Part shown: positions 39,801-52,818 of the stretch, piece after piece
How the letters are laid out: each line of letters begins with the position of its first letter
Numbering within the stretch: the first letter of the stretch is position 1
Assembly: GCF_032854445.1 (NCBI RefSeq)
Contig: NC_088301.1
Location: 57,796,512-57,860,511, forward strand
DNA: 64,000 nt
Source of the DNA: Liolophura sinensis
Lineage: Eukaryota; Mollusca; Polyplacophora; Chitonida; Chitonidae
Reading direction: 5' to 3'
The notes under the pieces: model-generated
Database searches by the model: none
The model's input: only the letters and a program-made list of their open reading frames with translations
Told to the model about the DNA's origin: nothing
Position numbers and translations under genes: made by a program

Positions 39801-41563
39801 AAAAGAATTTCACAGTACATGCATTCCATGAACAGAAATATCCTGTAGTTGGGGTGCTCTTTTTATTCATCAATAGGTGGTTATGTAAAATTAAGTAGAT
39901 GAATTCTGCATTCTGTATGATATTCTCTAATATTATGCAAATTTGCACAATGGGAATTTTGTCAACTTTTGCACAATTTCAAAAATTTAGGCGTATAATC
40001 ACTATCTGTTTATTACAATGTAAATAACAACTATTAATTGAATGTATACCTTCAATTTAATGCATTAAGAGCAAAACCGGGCGGCAAGTGGTGATATGTT
40101 ATATAAATCGGCTCTTACTTGTAGAAGAAGGACAGATGTGCGGAAGAATTTCTGGGTCGCAATGTGGCACAGCTGGGTCCTGCACCTGACAGAGAATTGT
40201 CTCGCACTGCGGAGAGAGTAGACACCGCCTGTGTTCTTCATGGTCTGGTAGGGGGTGGCCTACAGGATGCCAGCTCACCTGAAGAAGCGTGCCGTTGTAG
40301 GTCGGATGGTATTGGCGGTCTAGGAGATAGACTGACAGGAAAACACAAAAACAACCCGTGAATAAGAACAGCCAGACAAACTACATAAACGCTACATCTA
40401 ATGTTCAAGCAGTTGATATGTTATCTGTAAAGGCGTTAAAGCCACCGTTCTAGATCTCGGCTTTGATTATACCATCTCTAGTGCTGTGAACAGGCTGGGG
40501 GATGTACACTTTTAGAGCTGAAAGACATAACTCATAAGCAACATAAAATGCCACGCTTCAGCCAGATATATTAGGTTTTCGAGACAAAGTAACGAAAAAT
40601 TAGAATTTAAGATACAGACATTTAAGATATTCACGCTCACGTGTCAGGTCTGGTGGAGACGTTACAGCTAAAAAGGCTTTCTCAATATTTAAACTTATGT
40701 ATTTGATGTACTCAAGAACTGTATGTCGCAAGTAAGACGGAGATTTATTAAAAGGCTGGAGAAAACCTCAGTTCTTTGACATGTGGCACAGATATTTCCA
40801 CGCGCAGAGCGAACAAAATTTGTACATGGTTTACTGGTGGTATATATGAATGTCCAACTTGACGCTTCGTCCTGATGTTAGGTCTAAAGCACTGCCCTAT
40901 ACGATGGTTGACAACTGGGCCACTAAGACCCCGAAAGGTGGAGGCAGAGGAAACTCACAAATAACATTTCTATGTTAAAAGAAAACACATAACCAGACCA
41001 AATGTATACAAATGTATATACGCATCGATGAAATATGCCTCATACAGTTTGAAAAAACGTAGCGTTTTATGTTCATGATGCTGCATCGCCGAAATACCGT
41101 GTTCAAAGTACCATAAAACGTGCACATTAAGAAGATGTAAATAGTCACAGTCAGACGCTAGTTATTTTTCTATAACCTGATAACTCAAATATTCTCGATG
41201 ACGTCAACCCAACCCTGTTTTGCCTTTTAGGCATAAGACAGCGTTGTATACGATTGGCGTGATCATGCTTCCAGTTGCTCTAACGTGGCACATATCATAG
41301 CTTCGTAAGAATTAGTTACCCAGCACTAAAGAAAGATGTGGTTGTGGACGTTTTGGTTGTTATTTGTTGTCTTTCCTTTTAAGGTCCGATCATACTTCAA
41401 GGCCTTCATCTTATAATTTTACCATGCAAAACAACAGAGGTGACTCACTTGTCTCCATACATTTGCCCTGTAGGAGAAAGGTACACGCCTCTCTCTGGCA
41501 ATATGTAGTGATGTCATTACAACACTCTTCATTCATATCAAGCGAGTGAGCTGGCTCCCCCAT
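36813..41563 (-). CDS. Gene D: single-pass membrane protein with a Ser/Pro/Asn-rich ectodomain and a tyrosine-rich tail
   Basis: Six coding exons chain in phase on the minus strand: 41563-41449, 40331-40119, 39787-38885, 38510-38342, 38044-38014 and 37724-36813, giving 780 residues. Residues 1-109 are Cys-containing (ECCND, CQREAC, CETILC). Residues 110-410 are Pro/Ser/Asn-rich and mucin-like. The membrane helix is near 436-459 (ILAGGIVGGALLALFMV), followed by KRRK. The tail of about 320 residues has an SH3-type PPVPYR and an ITAM-like DYEEL-x11-YEEL pair (Y536, Y551). It also has YEPL, GYEVPI, DYFVL and, close to the end, SYAEVGHEYLDL. No signal peptide precedes the chosen ATG (41563), and all frames from the upstream acceptor meet stops, so the true N-terminus may lie in an unseen exon. 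A 72-nt in-frame intron-like segment sits in exon 2. Family not recognised; a signalling receptor is inferred. Confidence 0.78.
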
Positions 41564-41719
41564 CTTGTCTTCTTATAGGGTATTGTCTGAAACATACAAA
41601 CGCTGTGATCGGGAGATGACTTTAATTGCTTATGTATTTCTTCCAGAGGTGCCAAAATAAGTTAATAATGTATTACTATTTCTTCAAAAACCTATACATA
41701 TGTCAGTCAGCAACCTGCA

Positions 41720-41835
41720 GATGGTTGTGGTATTCCCCAATGTTCTGTCCGGTTCTGCCCGGTTTCCTCCCACTTCCTAGCCCCCATCGTAGAAGTGAAA
41801 TACTCTTGAGAATACGGCGTAAAACACAACATGCG
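41720..41835 (+). mobile_element. Dispersed tRNA-derived SINE (family 1), 3' part only
   Basis: Contains CCGGTTTCCTCCCACTTCC and GAGAATACGGCGTAAAACAC, matching in the same order the minus strand of the copies at 52556-52818 and 57687-57922. The tRNA-like head is absent. Confidence 0.6.
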
Positions 41836-42480
41836 AAAACATTTTTTTTACCTTATTAAAAAATAAACTCGAAATTTATCTCGCACGTACGAGCCAAACA
41901 ATTTTTTTCGTGTTCCAAAAAAAGTAAACTCGAGCTTTGCTTGCTATCACGCGGTCCGACTTACTGTCAGCCAATGGAAAAGGTACTTGCTACTTGTCAA
42001 GGGGCGAAGTAGATGTAAGCTTTCTATAGGTGGAACTATCTCGGACCCCGACATAATCAGCCAGTCTAAGTTTGTTAACCCTTTCATGTTCATGTCACTG
42101 TTGTTGTTCTTCTGCCGTTGGTGTTATTCTTTCGTATTATAGTAGAACACGGTTATGTAAGCCCCGCATCGACTAACCAATTAGGTCGGACCACGAGATA
42201 ATTAAGTCGTGGTCCAAGTTTACTGACCGGCCACAGTCGCCCATCTATCAGTTTAACACCACCACAAAGCAAGCAGTATGCCATTGGTCAATTATCTCGG
42301 ACCACGACATAATTTTCCCTGGTGAATATCGAATTTTGCTTTGAAAAGTATGACATAAATCCCGATTTATTTTATTTAGAAGGCAAAAAAAATCTCCGGT
42401 AATCTCCGAGTTTATTTTGTTTTTGGAACGTGAAAATTTTTTTTCCACATGTTTCCTTTACGGCTCCGTACGTGTCCAAA
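41836..42480. repeat. MITE-like element with imperfect inverted ends
   Basis: Left (around 41885-41935) and right (around 42410-42475) segments are imperfect inverted copies sharing a CACGTACG/CGTACGTG block and a GTTCCAAAAA..TAAACTCG block. Between them TCTCGGACCACGACATAAT-like motifs recur in both orientations (42030, 42185, 42293). No coding sequence is seen. Confidence 0.45.
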
Positions 42481-45400
42481 ATGTTTCACAGGAAAGATTT
42501 CACGGCAGAGCAATGATGTAGGGAATTTTAATTTAATAAGAAGACTAAAAATAAAAATGGAATCCTATAAAGTCACTACTGCATGGAGACGCTGTTCCTG
42601 AGGGATTAATCACAGACCCACCAGCATATGCTGACACAAAGTGTGTGCTACATACGAGATTTTTTATATCTCGTGTATAAGAACAGTGGCTTAAAACCTG
42701 CATGAAGTTAAAGGTTGGCGTTGTTAAAGAGAACCAACTGTTATGGTGACGCGAAGGTCCTCGGATACAACAATGCTTAAAAGGAGATACGATGGAACAA
42801 TATTAAGGCTAACTCAAGCGGTACAAACAGGGCAGAAACCCATGGCACAAATAATTTGCTGATTTATTAGTCCACGTTTATATCATGTATACATGTACAT
42901 AGCCACGTAAGGTGCTATTGTATATCTTAGGTGCTTTAATTCTCATCCATTTTACTTTCATAAAACCAACAATGTACCGCATATATATCTGTCAAGGGAA
43001 AGATTACCTTTAACTCAACCAGCAATACAACCATCATTTCTACTTGGGTAGCTCTTAGACATGCCCTGGTTTCATAAAATTTTTGTCTTTATTTTCATTA
43101 GCCCAGGTGCCAGGAAATAATGATGTTCACGTGACACGTCGTATAGAAATATAAAGAGCAAATGATCGAGCTTGTACACCTGGTGGTTATTTTTAACGGA
43201 TATCAGAAAGGCGTGCGTGTTTACTGAGCCTACACTGAGTCACATGATAACAAAAGCAGTAGGTATACTTATCGAAGCAAATATGAGTCATCTGAAGCGA
43301 TGTTCAGTTCATTGTATATTTCCTCATTTGAATTTCGTGATGCCAGAAAACAGAATAGTTTTGAGGCCAAAAAGGACACTAACTAAGCCCATTGCTGACA
43401 GTTACGACATGGGCATCCGTTGTACCTTTTTTGCACTGGAAATTTCATGAACTCCTACAATTTCTATACAAAACAAGAAGCATGTATTTTATTTTGTCTA
43501 TTTCCTGATTAGGAGGTAACAATTCTCATTTGAAAAATACAAAATTTATAATTGAGCGATGACTCCCTCAACATTTTGTATCATTTATCTGCCAAAAAAC
43601 AGTACACCCCCCCCCCCAAGGTAAATGAGTATTAGCCTTTATTCTTTTTGATGAGGACGGTGTAATCAGATCTGTGCTCAAGCCGCAGAATGAGATGTCA
43701 GACCGACCGCCTCAGGGTACGCTCCACAATGACACGTCAGACAGTGTATTCTATCAACCTCGGTTCTTACAAGGCTCCCATTGTGTTCTGGATTTAATTG
43801 GTAATGCACTTAGACACAGATAGACTGTGCCAGAAACAACGGGCGGATAGTATCAACCCGGTTTGCCGTCATCTATTTAAATAAGACACAATCTCGACAC
43901 CAGCCGAGACAACGTTTTCTGACAAAGAAGTTATCTGTTAATTGTTCTCCGTGTATGTGTCCATGTAGTGGGACGCATGCGCATTTCGAGATTGTGACCT
44001 CAGCCGATAGAGCCAACAGGAAAATATCTATGTGTATGCATCTGTGGGGATTCCAAACTAACAAAGACCAGTGTATATCTTTATTATTTTCTATCGATGG
44101 TAAAATACTGAATGTCCAAAACCAATGGTTAAACTCAGTATCAATGTATTCATCACAGTAACACTACGATAGCTGAGCTAGAAGCGTTTAAAACTAGGTA
44201 GGCCTACAGAGATGACTCAAGAAGTGTTTAAGAAAGTATGAACAAATAACCTTAAACGACTGCGATCAAGTATGGGAGAGTTTTACCTAACTTTCTCAAG
44301 TCTTTCAAAATGAAAAAATACATGGTTCAAAAGCAAAGAAAGTATATTGGTTCAGATGCACCTAAAATGAAGTCCTATTAGACATTGCTAAGGGCAGCTA
44401 TCTTCAAAAAACCGGTTTTCCATCACATATGTATTTAAACCAAGAATGAAGGGGAATGTAAGGGTGAAGTCTGAAAACCTAATACAGTGAAATTCGACGA
44501 AAAGTGAGCCAAAAGATACTGAAGAAGTTACATTAAGTTATCCAGGTATTAAGTAAACTTGAAATCTTTGCAGACACAAGCTAAACTATGTACTGCAGTG
44601 AAAAGTGTATAATAAGATACAGGATATAATTGATTCAATGTAATATATTGTAATGAAGTCGAATGTAAAACCTGTCATGAAATACATTTTGCAAGAATTT
44701 GATTCAGGACTAAAGGACATGTACAGTTTGCAGTAAGCATGTAAAGAACGGGGTTTTGGCATGATCTGAGTACTTCAATCTGTTACTGTCGTGTACCGGA
44801 GGCACTAACTGGAGAAGTTAGTGTCTAGGTGAAGCTAATCAGGCTTATATAACTTGGTTAGTTAAGTGCTTTCATTGGAGAGATTGGAGAATGCCACTGT
44901 TTGTCGTTGTTAGGGCATTGGAGGTTTGCTCATTAAATATACTAACTGCTTTTCTAAATACTTTAACAACGGATAACCGAAGGCAATTAATCACGAAAGC
45001 ATTTTCCCAAAATGTAGAATGTCTTAGCGTTGTTTTTGCTCATGTGACACTCATTCAGATAAACGTGATTGCGATTTTCAAAATCATTGAAATTCACCAT
45101 CATTGATTTGTACGATAGGAAATTCTGAAGCAGGCGCACGGAATAAATGCTTACCTGCTCTTAAGCATTTAACTAACTGCAACAGGTAACAAAGTGTTTA
45201 ACATCTCCTGTTCATGACTTAATACATGACGCCAGGACATAAATAACGGCATATAATATAATGATATAGACAATTAGGATCGAGAGAGGGTCCTACACAA
45301 AGCCATGCAAGAATGTAAAAGTCCGATAAGGTATGCTCCCTCGGTCTTATGACAGCTTATGGCGTTACACTCACACTGTAGGCACTTACATCAAAACCAG

Positions 45401-47566
45401 AGGATCTCAACTGGTACAGGTAAAGTGATTCTTGTTTCCCTCCGCCTCTCCATAACAAACATTTCATGAACCCCTCCTTATTTTGGTATACCGGCGCGCT
45501 GATTTTTGAAATCATCTCAAGTATAGACAGGTCAAAACTGCGTCGGGAACCATTCTAACTGTAAGAGCAATCCAGCAGACGCTGCCATGTTTTGAACACA
45601 TGGCTCTGGCAAGGTAACATTTGACAGTTTGGTCATTTCACCCAAGAGACCTTTTGCCTTCAAATATAAGAATATATTCTGGTCATTGGATTTCGGGGTC
45701 AACAAACAGCCAGATCGTATTTTGTGGTGGTGTAAAATTCAAAGCATGGCGGATGATGGTTTGATAGTGAAATTATCATCGTGTAGTTAGATTGGACAGG
45801 GCCAGTGTGAACACTATGTAAGGAACACCCCACCTGGCTCGAACTACTTCTTTCTGTACTTTTTGTTCTTGGTATCTATAAAGACATTATTACCTGATAA
45901 CTTCATTTGCTCCTCTGGTGATAGAGTATTTTATAATTCGGCCTAACTGACTTTCATGCTTCTGGTGTGTCAAAATCTCGGTCAAAGCTAACGACTATTA
46001 CTTTAATAACAGAAAGAGGTGTAATTATATCACAAATTACATGTGGCTTTCTTTCATTATTAATAATGTGTGTCTAGCTAATAAAGATTCGTAATCTACC
46101 AACACCTACTTCGTAAACATGTGGGTATCTCAACAGTTGTTCCTATGCTAATGATTTTTCATGCTTTTCTTGTACACTGGTTAGTGAGCTTTCATCAGAT
46201 CATCTTTTCCTTATTGGTTTTATTTGAGGAGCGTCCTCAACGATTAACGAGAAAGATAATAGCTGGCCTAAAGGTTGCTAAATTTAAAACCATAAACCCA
46301 TATATAATAGGGTTACCATCTTTTGCCATATAATTAGCTTGGTCTACAATAAACACATGGCTATCTTTATAAATGTATGTCTATATGCATAGCAGTTTTT
46401 AAGACATTGTGTTTGCTTCATACTGAATGGTGAAATATATTAACTATTGAAAAGATAAGTCTTCGTTTGAAGGGGGCTTCGTGTAATTTGCCTTTGGCCT
46501 TCATTGTATAGTGCAAATATGAGGCTTTTGCTATCAAATGTAATAGTTATAATGCATCAGTTCTAAGCGATGACCGTATTCCTTTGACGGTTATATCTTT
46601 ATACTTAAAATAGTTTTTTCATATTAAGTCGTCCATGAATTAGGCGTACACTACAAAACAAAAACAATCTGATAATTTTAACTGAAAGCCTGTTGTGTGA
46701 GTGATGATAGAATGTATTCCGTTATTATAACACAGTATTGTGTCATATTCAACATAATATCCTGTTAGTCTAATACAATTTTAATTTTGAATTAACAGAA
46801 TATGTGTGCTGGTCTATATTCAACAGAATAAGCTGTTGCGATGAAAGAATGATCTGCATCAATCAGGCAACACAATTTCTGTTAAATTTAATCCATTACC
46901 TCTTTGACTGTAAGAACACAATCATATATTAAAAGCTTAACTGAGTTGCTATGTTTTGAAAAGGTGCGCTTCTGTTCGCTAGTAATCATCTAGGTGTTTA
47001 AAACATTCACCTTTTTAATAATTCGTCATATACACATGTTTAATATTTATATTACAGGCATATCTTCCTTGGTATTGTGTTACAGTTACATGTGATAGGC
47101 TGATTTGACACTTGGTGTCACACAGGTATGGGGACATTTGATGGGTAATACTTAATATGGTAATACGGAGAAGTAATTCTGTCTGATGAATTCTATGCTA
47201 ATAACGAGCATAATTCTAATTTTATACATATGCCATGAGCTCATCGCTGGGCTCTTTCATTATTCAAAAACTTGTTACTGTTTATTCATGGCTAAATGCC
47301 TCATTGAGTCTTTGTGTAAGAATATTCTGATTTATCCGTTCACGGCATGCATGTCTGACTGTATATTATTCAGCAAGTACATAGCTTAATGAGATAGTTT
47401 CTATCGGGCTATAACATTTTTCCTAAATCTTGAATGACATGTACATTCTACAAGTAACAAGAACTATTAGTACACGTGATATATGAACTAACACGTCTAC
47501 ATAATCAGTCGTAGGAACTTTAAACGCCGGTTAGAAGTCAGAATGATGTTTTACGTAATTTCTTTC
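42481..47566. other. Intergenic; no supported gene
   Basis: Short frames only (none above 92 codons), without recognisable motifs or chained splice sites. There is a poly-C run near 43604. Confidence 0.5.
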
Positions 47567-47816
47567 AACAAGCCATTTGTGCTGGACATGGCTGTGAATA
47601 GGTCTGTAGGAAGCGATATGGTTTGGCACTTGGCAATCTGAGAGTGACCGTCCTCATGCCAGATAGGCATCTGAAACGTGGTGACGGGAGCTTTAAGTGG
47701 CTCTGGGCTTGGTGTTGCTGTACTTCGGAGCACAATCCCTTATCATATCGTGAAATCTCTATGTCTCTCCTGTCTGTTATAAATCCAGAGGGCACATGAT
47801 TTTTGTTCTGTTCCAT
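47567..47816 (-). CDS. Doubtful small ORF, possibly a frameshifted coding fragment
   Basis: An ATG at 47816 in fair Kozak context (AAGATGG) opens an 83-codon frame. A second minus frame (47551-47733) overlaps it and reads a more protein-like stretch (SPEPLKAPVTTFQMP, then SQIAKCQTISLPTDLF) to a stop. Joining them would need a frameshift near 47730. The two frames together could be a decayed retrocopy or one exon of an unknown gene. No family is recognised. Confidence 0.2.
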
Positions 47817-50407
47817 CTTAACTACACATAAGCGTCAATATGTAAATTTGCCACTGGTGAACCTTTGACTTGTACAAGACGTAACGACCGATCCCCCACA
47901 ACAAACACACAAATCACGTGACCATCGCCACCATGTATTTACTGCTTAAGCAAACAATTGTCATATTCGACCACTTTGTTCACATTCGCACGCCTACACA
48001 CAAGCAGAAAATTGAATTATGAATTATGTTTGATACCTTTCTTTCACGTATTAGGCTACATTAATGATCGGTATTTACAAAAATATTTTAAAAAAGACTA
48101 TCGGGCGTTCATAATGCTGTGGTATTATGTATATTACAGGCACCAGCCAATATCACAAAGTTATCCAAGTTATCATAAAGCTCTCTATCGTCTATAGGGA
48201 CCGTCGTGACTGATCATGGCCACACATTGAAAATTGTACAGAAATGGTAATACTCTAAACACTGGTGAAACGATGCCATTCTTGAAGGAGAGCAGAAGAT
48301 CATGTATGAAAAACAGTACAACAACAAAAATACGGGTTTAATCTATGACTGGCTGTGGTACAGAGCTTATGTAAGGATAACAGGCTCTTGAAACGCCAGG
48401 TGAGTTCACGGGTTTTACGAGGCCCGTTTCTGGAGTTAATGGCATATCACGTGTACGGGAGTTGACAAACCACTCTATTGTTTTCTCTCTTCTGCGAAGA
48501 CGGTGCCTAGCGTTTGGACAGGGATGTGAAAGACGCACACTAAAAACATTCAATTTTGAGTCTAAAGTGTACACGAGTGGTTGCATGAAAGTGGAAAAGC
48601 ACTGTCCGTACAAAAGCTTTTCAGTTTGTACAACTTACCATCTGTTCACGTCAAAGGCTATGTCCAGATATTCAAACTATATAAACTCACAACATCCAAT
48701 CAGCAGTTTTGTACTAACGATGAGAATCTATTTTATATCAATGTATATATATAAAAAGACAACACAAAAACAGATTATGCGCAGCCGTATCGCCATGTTT
48801 TTGTTAACCAGAAAAAGTAATGTAATTAATCTTGCAAAAAATATTAGTTAAGAAGTGGATGTCATGTAAGGAAATCGTGGATAATCCTGAAAGCAGATAA
48901 AGGCATTAGACAATCCCAATTTGGTTTTATGAATTTTGAATGAATTGTGGACGTTGTACAAAACATCACTATATGAGCACATATTTTAAGCGTTGTTTAT
49001 TATTTATATGGACGTTTATGGTAGGCTATTACTTGACACTTCTTGGGTTGCCTTAGCCCAATGATCGAGGTGACAACAACCAGCATCACATACAAGATGT
49101 CATTGGCGTTAATTGTTTCCGATAACCGAGAAATGTAGACCTGGGATCGTTGAGATCGTTCAAAGGTTTGTAGCAATATCTAATGTCTGTATTAAACATA
49201 ACGCTAATTTATTATTATCAGTGAAAGACTTGTTAAAGAAAAATTTTACTTCATTCCTCGGGTTATAGGTATGAAATCATACGTATCTGATAAACGTAGT
49301 CTATGTATTAGTTTTATGCTTGCAATGTTTTTGCAGCTTTTTGATGACGCAAATTGTTGAGGATCATCGAGACTTACCTATTCCAGCCCAGTTTTCCCCT
49401 TATGATGGTAAAATCTAAAGTTCATAGTATCCTAAGATCACCGATAGACACTCGATGAAATGCCGAAGTAATTCGAGTTGGCGGTTCAACACAGTATATG
49501 TCCCCAAGCGACCCTCTGGCGGTAAGACCAAACAACCTGTTCAATCAGACAGAACTGTATATATGCCTTCTGATTTGTTAACTATCCTACTGTCTTACCT
49601 GGCACATGCGCAGTGGTATATTCATTTCTCAGTTTACCCAGGAGGTCACCTGTTATATTTCGGGCTGTATTTTTCCGGGGAAAGAGTCCTCTATTCTGGA
49701 CTTAGTGCCTTAAGGGCATGCGCTAAGGGCTCCAACCAGAAACCTGTTCGGAACAAAACCTGGACACTTCAAACAGAGACTTGTTCGCTTCATTCGAAAA
49801 CGAATTAATTGGCAAAAAAGTCTGAGTCATTAGAATTCATTACTTTTCAGTCTGCCAAAAATTGGAAATCTCAGATATATAATGCACTGAGCCAAGGTTA
49901 AGAAGAGCTTATCTAACCCATTCATTTTAATTCTGTACCATGTTAGGAATATCCACAATATAAGCCGAACCTTTTTATCGAAACAGGCAGACAAATTAAG
50001 CAAATATATCGTTATCAGAGAGCCAATAGGACGGTGTATATCTATATTCTGGATATAAAGATAGTTGTTTTCTTACATACCTTATATAAAAACCGGTAAA
50101 TCATCGCAATTGGCCATGCACCAGTAAAATTGAGCCTCTCGGAATATGGCGTGGGTCCCTTGTTTTATATTAAGCTGCAAATATGTAAGTGGTGAATAAA
50201 TATACCGCAAAATCTTTCGTCTTAGTACAGCATATATATGGGTGTCAAGTACGGTACATGCTTTGTATACTTTTATTGCAAGAGTAAAAGAACCACGTGA
50301 CGAGCCTTTCCTTGGCACATTAAGCCGGATATATATTCATTATATATAGGTAGTTATAACCTGAAGCCATGCATGCATTTAGGAAGAAATAGCAGATAAG
50401 CAACCTT

Positions 50408-50408
<1 letters not shown>
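47817..50408. other. Intergenic; no supported gene
   Basis: Only chance frames, the longest being 129 codons at 48462-48851, Lys/Ser/Arg-rich without motif. Confidence 0.5.

Positions 50409-50463
<55 letters not shown>
50409..50463. repeat. (TA)n microsatellite
   Basis: An uninterrupted AT dinucleotide run of about 55 bp. Confidence 0.98.
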
Positions 50464-50466
<3 letters not shown>

Positions 50467-52555
50467 GGTTTTTTGTTGCCATAATATTAATGTGCATATA
50501 AGACAACCAGTGCAGATGCAGCTTTATGCATGTCAGGATAACTTCATTCATATAGAATCTTCACAAAGTATTTTTGATCGGCGTTTCCGCCCACCATTAA
50601 AGCCTATAAACCAATGAATCTATAAGAAGACAAGTGGATTGATTATATTCAAAAGAGCATCAACAAAACGTATAATCCACTTTGTTCAGTCCCTTAATTT
50701 GAGGTTAATGTATATTTTGAAGCCACATACAGTATTCATAAAGTATAATTACATGCCTTGTTCTTTCAAGCCAAGTGTTGAAAACGTCGCCTGTCATATA
50801 TAGCTGTTATAACTATAGTCAATTTAAGTTCCAGGCTGAATCATTGGGATACGCCTTACTCTATATGCCACTATATGCCAAATAGGATAATGCGCATATC
50901 TTATATATTCAGATCTCTTCAAAATGATTGACTTTTTATGTATGTATTTATTTGATTTGTGTTTGACGCCGTGAAAGTTTAAAATGTACTTTATTTATTA
51001 ATTTGGCGTCAAAATATTTGACATTTAGGATGGGTGGGGTTACAATGCATACCTCGGAAAACGTGCTGTGAAATTTTAGGACGTGAAGTCGTTCAGGTAA
51101 GACGCATGGTTTTACGCATTCGAGTAACATTCTTTTTTTCGGGTAACAAGCGTTTTTGGGAAAGGCATTTACAAATTCAAGCGATTTAACACAGTTTCGA
51201 TATGGCCAAGTCGGCGGCAGCTGAATTCGAACTTGCGTTCTTATGCATTGATAGAGGTTGGTATAGCTTATCCTTGTAATAAGATATTTGACAATATTGA
51301 TTACTAATTAACAGGACTTTATCAGTGAACTTAGTTGCGCACAACCACTGAAAGTGAACAGTTGAAAATCCCCAAATTTGGGTACTGATATTATTCTGCT
51401 CCGAATCCATTCGAGTACTGGAATAACAGAATCTGCGTAGAATGTGCGTATACAGGTGTTGCTATACAGTCTATAAGTAAGCTTTATACATATAAAACAT
51501 GGCCCATTGATTATGCATGTATGTCCTAGCAATAAACGAAAGCCTAATGTTTGAATAGACTTGAACAATTATGGCTGTATTAATCAAGATAATTGGGACA
51601 TTAAACAAACCATCTATTTAATATACATGCATGTAACTATATATGTATACTAAAATATGTATACAGATGTAACGTATTACAATACTAATATACATGAGGA
51701 GGCTAATTTATACATTGGGAATAAATTCAGACCTTCCGTGTACACTGTCTACATATATGCACAACAGCCCTCCTGAGAACCAGGCGTGATATATTAGTGC
51801 ACTGTTAATTGTCGTCAGCCTGCTTAATTGCACAAGTACTCTGCTCCCGTCACAATTGCTCAGAAGTAAGCTATGCTTAAAAATGGCATGCAGAAGGCCT
51901 CGTAGACGTCCACAGTGAAATAAAATCACGTAATATAATAATTTTTACACTATGGACAGCTCTTGCTTACCAGAATTGAATATCATTACATTATATGTAG
52001 CATTTTTGCTAACCATGATATTATTAATAGTTTTACACAGCTACCCATAGTTTAATAATTATTACAGTATATGGGTATCCTTCGTCAATTGCATTCTGCC
52101 TATTATATAACATGTGTTGCACTATGGGAAGGCCTATGGGAAGGCCTGACCTAGGCATGTTTCTGAGCACTGTATCGTGATGTCCATGAAGTAACACATC
52201 TGCACTCAACTGGGAAGTCTTTTGAAATCTATTCTTTTTTGCCTCTTTTATTTTATTAACGACGTGCGACTGGGATGATGTGAAAACACTTTAAAAAAAT
52301 ATAAAGTTGGACCAATTTTCAGACCATATATGTACGAAGAAACCAGGGATAAGATACAGGAGTGTTCTCTTATTCGTGTTTCAAAATATATCATTCGGTG
52401 AAACGGCGCATAGCGCGGGAATCCACAGTACTTGACCTGCTACCAGACCAACTAGTGTAAATGAGCGGCAGAATCAAAGGAAGCTGGAAGTGAGCACGAG
52501 ACCTTAAAGCTTAAGAGATTGTGAACAGCGGAACCAGCGAAACTCCATTCCATAT
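50464..52555. other. Intergenic; no supported gene
   Basis: A/T-rich sequence with short frames only. Confidence 0.5.
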
Positions 52556-52818
52556 TTATGGATTTATTTATTTGATTAGAGTTTTATGAGGGGTACAAAA
52601 GAAGATTTATTTATACGACGGCAGCCAGCATTATAATGGAAGGAAACTGGGCAGAGTCCGGAGGAAGCCCCACAACCAACCGAAGGTTGCTGTCATACCT
52701 TTCCATGTACGATATACGAGGAAGTCTGCATGACCTTTTAGATTTACAGAGATCGGCTTGGTGAGAGTCTTCTGAGTTATTGTGCTGGGCTAGCACGCTA
52801 AACCACTAGGCCACGGTT
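52556..52818 (-). mobile_element. tRNA-derived SINE (family 1), minus orientation
   Basis: Read on the minus strand, the head CCGTGGCCTAGTGGTTTAGC is an excellent tRNA-like 5' end with an A-box (TGGCCTAGTGG). The body follows with GGTCATGCAGACTTCC and GTTTCCTTCCATTATAATGC, then an A/T-rich tail. It is the same family as the copies at 57687-57922, 41720-41835 and the fragments in 21903-22524. Confidence 0.75.
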
